Source: Candidatus Parcubacteria bacterium (GTDB lineage: Bacteria > Patescibacteria > ABY1 > BM507 > UBA12075). From it: DNA of 64,000 bases. Under the pieces are notes generated by a model. The model ran no database searches. It saw only the letters and a list, made by a program, of their open reading frames with translations, and was not told where the DNA came from. Positions 63,100 through 64,000 of the stretch are shown here, piece by piece. The DNA lies in contig PKTK01000013.1 of assembly GCA_002869165.1 (NCBI GenBank), forward strand, positions 1 to 64,000, written 5' to 3'. The position numbers were made by a program, and so were the translations under genes. Position 1 is the stretch's first letter. The number at the start of each line of letters is the position of its first letter.

Positions 63100-64000
63100 C
63101 TAGCTTCCACACTCAGCTGCGGTTGCTGACCCAGAGCCGTCAAATCCAAATCCAGGAGCTGGAGATACAGCTGATAGTTCTGTATTACATTCACTTGGGG
63201 CATTCTCAAAACCAGCACAAATAGTTCTAAGAAGAGTTGAAGAATCTCTGCCGCTTGAAATCTTAGTACCATTTATGACCAAAGAAGGTGAACCTGATAC
63301 AGCGTACTTAGCTGCGTCATCCTCATATATTGGAAAAGTAGGATATGAACCACCCTTCCAAGTATTTCTATCATTATACATCTCTGTAATCTTGTATTCA
63401 TTGTCGGTTGCAGTCACACATGAATCAAGACTGCTTTTGTTTATACCTACACTAGCCACGCACCGCTCACCATCTGCATCCTCTAAGAAACAATACAAAT
63501 ATTCTTTAAGCTTTTCTGGTTCGTTCTTTTGAATACAGTATTGGGCAATTTGTTCATCAACTTCCTTTTTATCATGCATAGCATAATCACAGAACTTCAG
63601 CTCGAAATCAACCTTATCACCCAAAGTATCTAATACTTGTAAAATACCTTTTTCCATTTGAGTACCATATAGACAATGACTCATCACAAATAGTTCTACT
63701 TTTGGAGTTTTTTGTTTAGAAACATCAGCCAAAGTTGCCTCTTGACTAGCATTTTGCGAACTAGCTGATGCTTCAGCTTCACCCTCTACCTCTGCTATAT
63801 CTAAAGCACTTGGAAAAAATGTTTTGCCATCCAGTGACAAATAACTTTCAGTTACTTGTCCGCCTGGAACATTCACTGATGCTCGATACAGACTATTTTC
63901 TTTTACTACTTCAGAGATAGACACCTCTTGACCTTGTTGCATCAGATATTCATTAATAAAATCTGCTATAATAACTTTAGCTTCTTCCAAAGTAACCTCC
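63100..64000 (-). CDS. DsbA/thioredoxin-fold protein, partial (5' end outside)
   Basis: An N-terminal helical domain (ADFINEYLMQQGQEVSISEVV...) and an Ala/Ser-rich linker lead to a thioredoxin-like domain starting VELFVMSHCLYGTQMEKGILQVLDTLGDKVDFELKF. The usual CxxC/CPYG has only one Cys (CLYG). Later CYCFLE-type Cys pairs, GSPSLVINGTKI (cis-Pro region) and a Ser/Gly-rich Cys-containing tail are present. The frame continues past the window end; TTG 63990 is not convincing as a start. Secreted thiol-type protein, role inferred from fold. Confidence 0.82.
   Translation of the reverse strand, partial: EVTLEEAKVIIADFINEYLMQQGQEVSISEVVKENSLYRASVNVPGGQVTESYLSLDGKTFFPSALDIAEVEGEAEASASSQNASQEATLADVSKQKTPKVELFVMSHCLYGTQMEKGILQVLDTLGDKVDFELKFCDYAMHDKKEVDEQIAQYCIQKNEPEKLKEYLYCFLEDADGERCVASVGINKSSLDSCVTATDNEYKITEMYNDRNTWKGGSYPTFPIYEDDAAKYAVSGSPSLVINGTKISSGRDSSTLLRTICAGFENAPSECNTELSAVSPAPGFGFDGSGSATAAECGS

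Overview
The window looks like a chromosomal contig from an ultra-small Candidate Phyla Radiation (Patescibacteria, probably Parcubacteria-type) bacterium. This is inference from content: AT-rich DNA; mostly housekeeping genes of modest size (ftsA, ftsZ, ruvB, rnc, nusB, rpmF, rplS, rpsA, tsaE, lspA, rel); two-membrane-segment TrbC/VirB2-type pilin-like proteins, one fused to Cys-rich, Ig-like and fibronectin III domains; and a 23S rRNA gene with no 16S gene on its 5' side. The standard code 11 is used: TAA, TAG and TGA all end genes.

Layout. 1-3.1 kb: 5' portion of a 23S rRNA gene (- strand) with its own promoter, an attenuator-like leader and three leader hairpins. 3.3-16.4 kb: - strand housekeeping block (pilT, rnc, nusB, rpmF, queA, ftsZ, ftsA, dgkA, ybeY, then three surface/EF-hand-like proteins). 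Inside it are a structured ncRNA and an 18-codon peptide gene (6.4-6.95 kb). 16.5-22.9 kb: rel (+), small membrane proteins, ruvB and an epsilon-like exonuclease. 22.9-24.5 kb: an RNA island with three tandem structured ncRNAs, each with its own promoter and terminator, a short - strand leader RNA and a 57-aa gene. 24.5-35.3 kb: tRNA-Ser, MazG-like and pyrophosphatase genes, a pseudouridine synthase, hydrolases, a polysaccharide polymerase/ligase, an EamA transporter, a MITE-like element carrying a GxxExxY gene, and a GH1 glycosidase. 36-44.6 kb: accessory genes, including a four-gene envelope locus in which two proteins share a nearly identical C-terminal module. 44.6-53.7 kb: sugar kinase, acyltransferase, glycosidase, flippase, glycosyltransferase, guanylate-kinase-like protein and rplS. 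53.8-60 kb: tRNA-Leu, tRNA-Val, an AbrB regulator with three contiguous operators, small membrane genes, tsaE, lspA, a DksA-like gene, then a 1.3 kb gene-free AT-rich stretch with iterated palindromes and DnaA-box-like sites, and tRNA-Cys. 60-64 kb: 3D-domain protein, rpsA, tRNA-Pro, two overlapping micro-genes and a DsbA-like protein cut by the window edge.

How it fits together: the core genes cover division (FtsA/FtsZ), RNA processing and ribosome function (Rnc, YbeY, NusB, S1, L19, L32), stringent response (Rel plus a DksA-like protein), envelope polysaccharide (flippase, glycosyltransferase, polymerase/ligase, acyltransferase, DgkA) and surface appendages. Most recognised genes lack a Shine-Dalgarno site and often have a -10 box about 6 nt before the ATG (leaderless); nearly all unrecognised genes have a strong AGGAG. 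The most unusual features are two non-coding repeats inserted in frame in queA, five genes each broken by one in-frame stop with the frame intact on both sides, the ncRNA set sharing 15-bp promoter spacing, and several families of MITE-like and tRNA-derived repeats. Coordinates were counted by hand and may be off by a few bases at some sites.
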